Below are positions 4,710 through 5,392 of a DNA stretch of 5,392 bases, piece by piece. This DNA comes from Campylobacterales bacterium (GTDB taxonomy: Bacteria > Campylobacterota > Campylobacteria > Campylobacterales > JACAEZ01). Position numbers and translations under genes: made by a program. The first letter of the stretch is position 1; each line of letters begins with the position of its first letter. The notes beneath the pieces were generated by a model. The model was not told where the DNA came from. It saw nothing but the letters and a program-made list of their open reading frames with translations, and searched no databases. Location of the stretch: positions 1 through 5,392 of the forward strand of contig JACAEZ010000025.1 of assembly GCA_013388565.1 (NCBI GenBank). Direction: 5' to 3'.

Positions 4710-5392
4710 ATGAAAAGTTTTTTAAGTTTAGCAACAGTTACTGCTTGTCTTGTAAGTAGCTCGTTTGCAGCAGACTCTTTAGAAGGAATGTTTAAAGATG
4801 GTAAAGCAAATGGTGAATTGAGAGCTTTCTATATAGATAGAAATTGGGGCGGTACAGTAGGTAATCCTATGGTTGATAGAGCTGCATTTGCAGTTGGTGG
4901 AAATGTTGGTTTTGATACAGCTTCACTTCATGGTTTAAGCTTAGGTGCTAAATTTTACACAACAAATGGTTTAGGTGTAAATAGCAAAACTTCTGCTAAA
5001 GTAGATGGTACTTTATTTGATGATAATAAAGATAGTTACTCTATTTTGGGTGAGTCTTATTTGGTGTATAAAAACTCAAATACAACTGTAAAAGTTGGAA
5101 GACAAAAGCTTGACACTCCTTTAGCTGGAAGTGACGATGCTAGGATGTTGCCAAACTTATTTGAAGCAACTGTTTTGATAAACACAGACATAAAAGATAC
5201 AACAATCATAGCAGCTCATGTAAGCAAATTTGCAGCTGGAACTTTTAGTAATGCTTATAGTGCTTCAACTCCTTCAAATGCGGCACTTTCAGTATCAAGT
5301 GGATATGGTTTAAACCAAACTAGTGGTAAATTCATGAACATGGGTACTTATGCTATAAATCAAGACACAGATGGTGTGAGTGTATTATCAGC
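4710..5392 (+). CDS. OprD-like outer-membrane porin, N-terminal 227 codons (partial)
   Basis: The gene starts at ATG 4710 behind a strong ribosome-binding site and runs off the right edge still open. Residues 1-20 are a Sec signal peptide: K2, a hydrophobic core (FLSLATVTACLV), and an SSFA-A signal peptidase I site with the mature end near A21/D22. After it come alternating amphipathic strands rich in Gly, Thr, Ser and Asn, as in a beta barrel. The segment KVGRQKLDTPLAGSDDARML, followed by PNLFEA, matches the conserved block of Campylobacterota OprD-family porins (GRQ..DTP....D.RM.PN.FEA). These proteins form trimeric or monomeric outer-membrane channels for small solutes or ions. The substrate cannot be read from this part. 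Transcription is divergent from the two-component operon, behind a complex promoter region. GGT, GCT and ACA codons are common, consistent with high expression. Confidence 0.88.
   Translation, partial: MKSFLSLATVTACLVSSSFAADSLEGMFKDGKANGELRAFYIDRNWGGTVGNPMVDRAAFAVGGNVGFDTASLHGLSLGAKFYTTNGLGVNSKTSAKVDGTLFDDNKDSYSILGESYLVYKNSNTTVKVGRQKLDTPLAGSDDARMLPNLFEATVLINTDIKDTTIIAAHVSKFAAGTFSNAYSASTPSNAALSVSSGYGLNQTSGKFMNMGTYAINQDTDGVSVLS

Overview
The window is AT-rich and comes from a Campylobacterota (epsilonproteobacterial) genome of the Sulfurimonas, Sulfurospirillum or Arcobacter kind. Three things point there. The order aspS then adk is the one known from Campylobacter. The AspRS N-terminus and anticodon-binding loop match the Helicobacter/Campylobacter type. 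The right end carries the OprD-like porin typical of this phylum. The genus cannot be fixed from the sequence alone.

Layout. Positions 1-62 (minus strand) are the first 20 codons of adenylate kinase. Positions 67-1824 (minus) are a complete aspS with a TTG start; only 4 bases separate it from adk, so the two are probably co-transcribed. A 121-bp gap (1825-1945) holds a plausible extended -10 promoter for aspS and one copy of a 19-bp duplicated sequence. Positions 1946-3887 (minus) are one membrane sensor histidine kinase locus broken by a +1 frame change near 3584-3606: an N-terminal piece (3579-3887) and the remainder (1946-3640). Directly upstream, 3901-4269 (minus) is a stand-alone receiver-domain response regulator with an unusually short alpha-4 region. 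A 440-bp divergent intergenic region (4270-4709) follows, dense in repeats and dyads. The window ends in the first 227 codons of a porin on the plus strand (4710-5392).

How the parts fit. adk and aspS are housekeeping genes. The response regulator and kinase form a two-component operon whose regulator has no DNA-binding domain, so it should act through protein contact or phosphotransfer, not by binding the porin promoter directly. The regulator and the porin are transcribed divergently. Between them lie a (CT)7 tract inside a possible hairpin, a Fur-box-like dyad, a GC-containing 17-bp palindrome, 9-bp direct repeats two helical turns apart, and two overlapping extended -10 elements. This control region and the split kinase are the parts most worth a second look. 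I found no clear evidence of a wholly new biological system.
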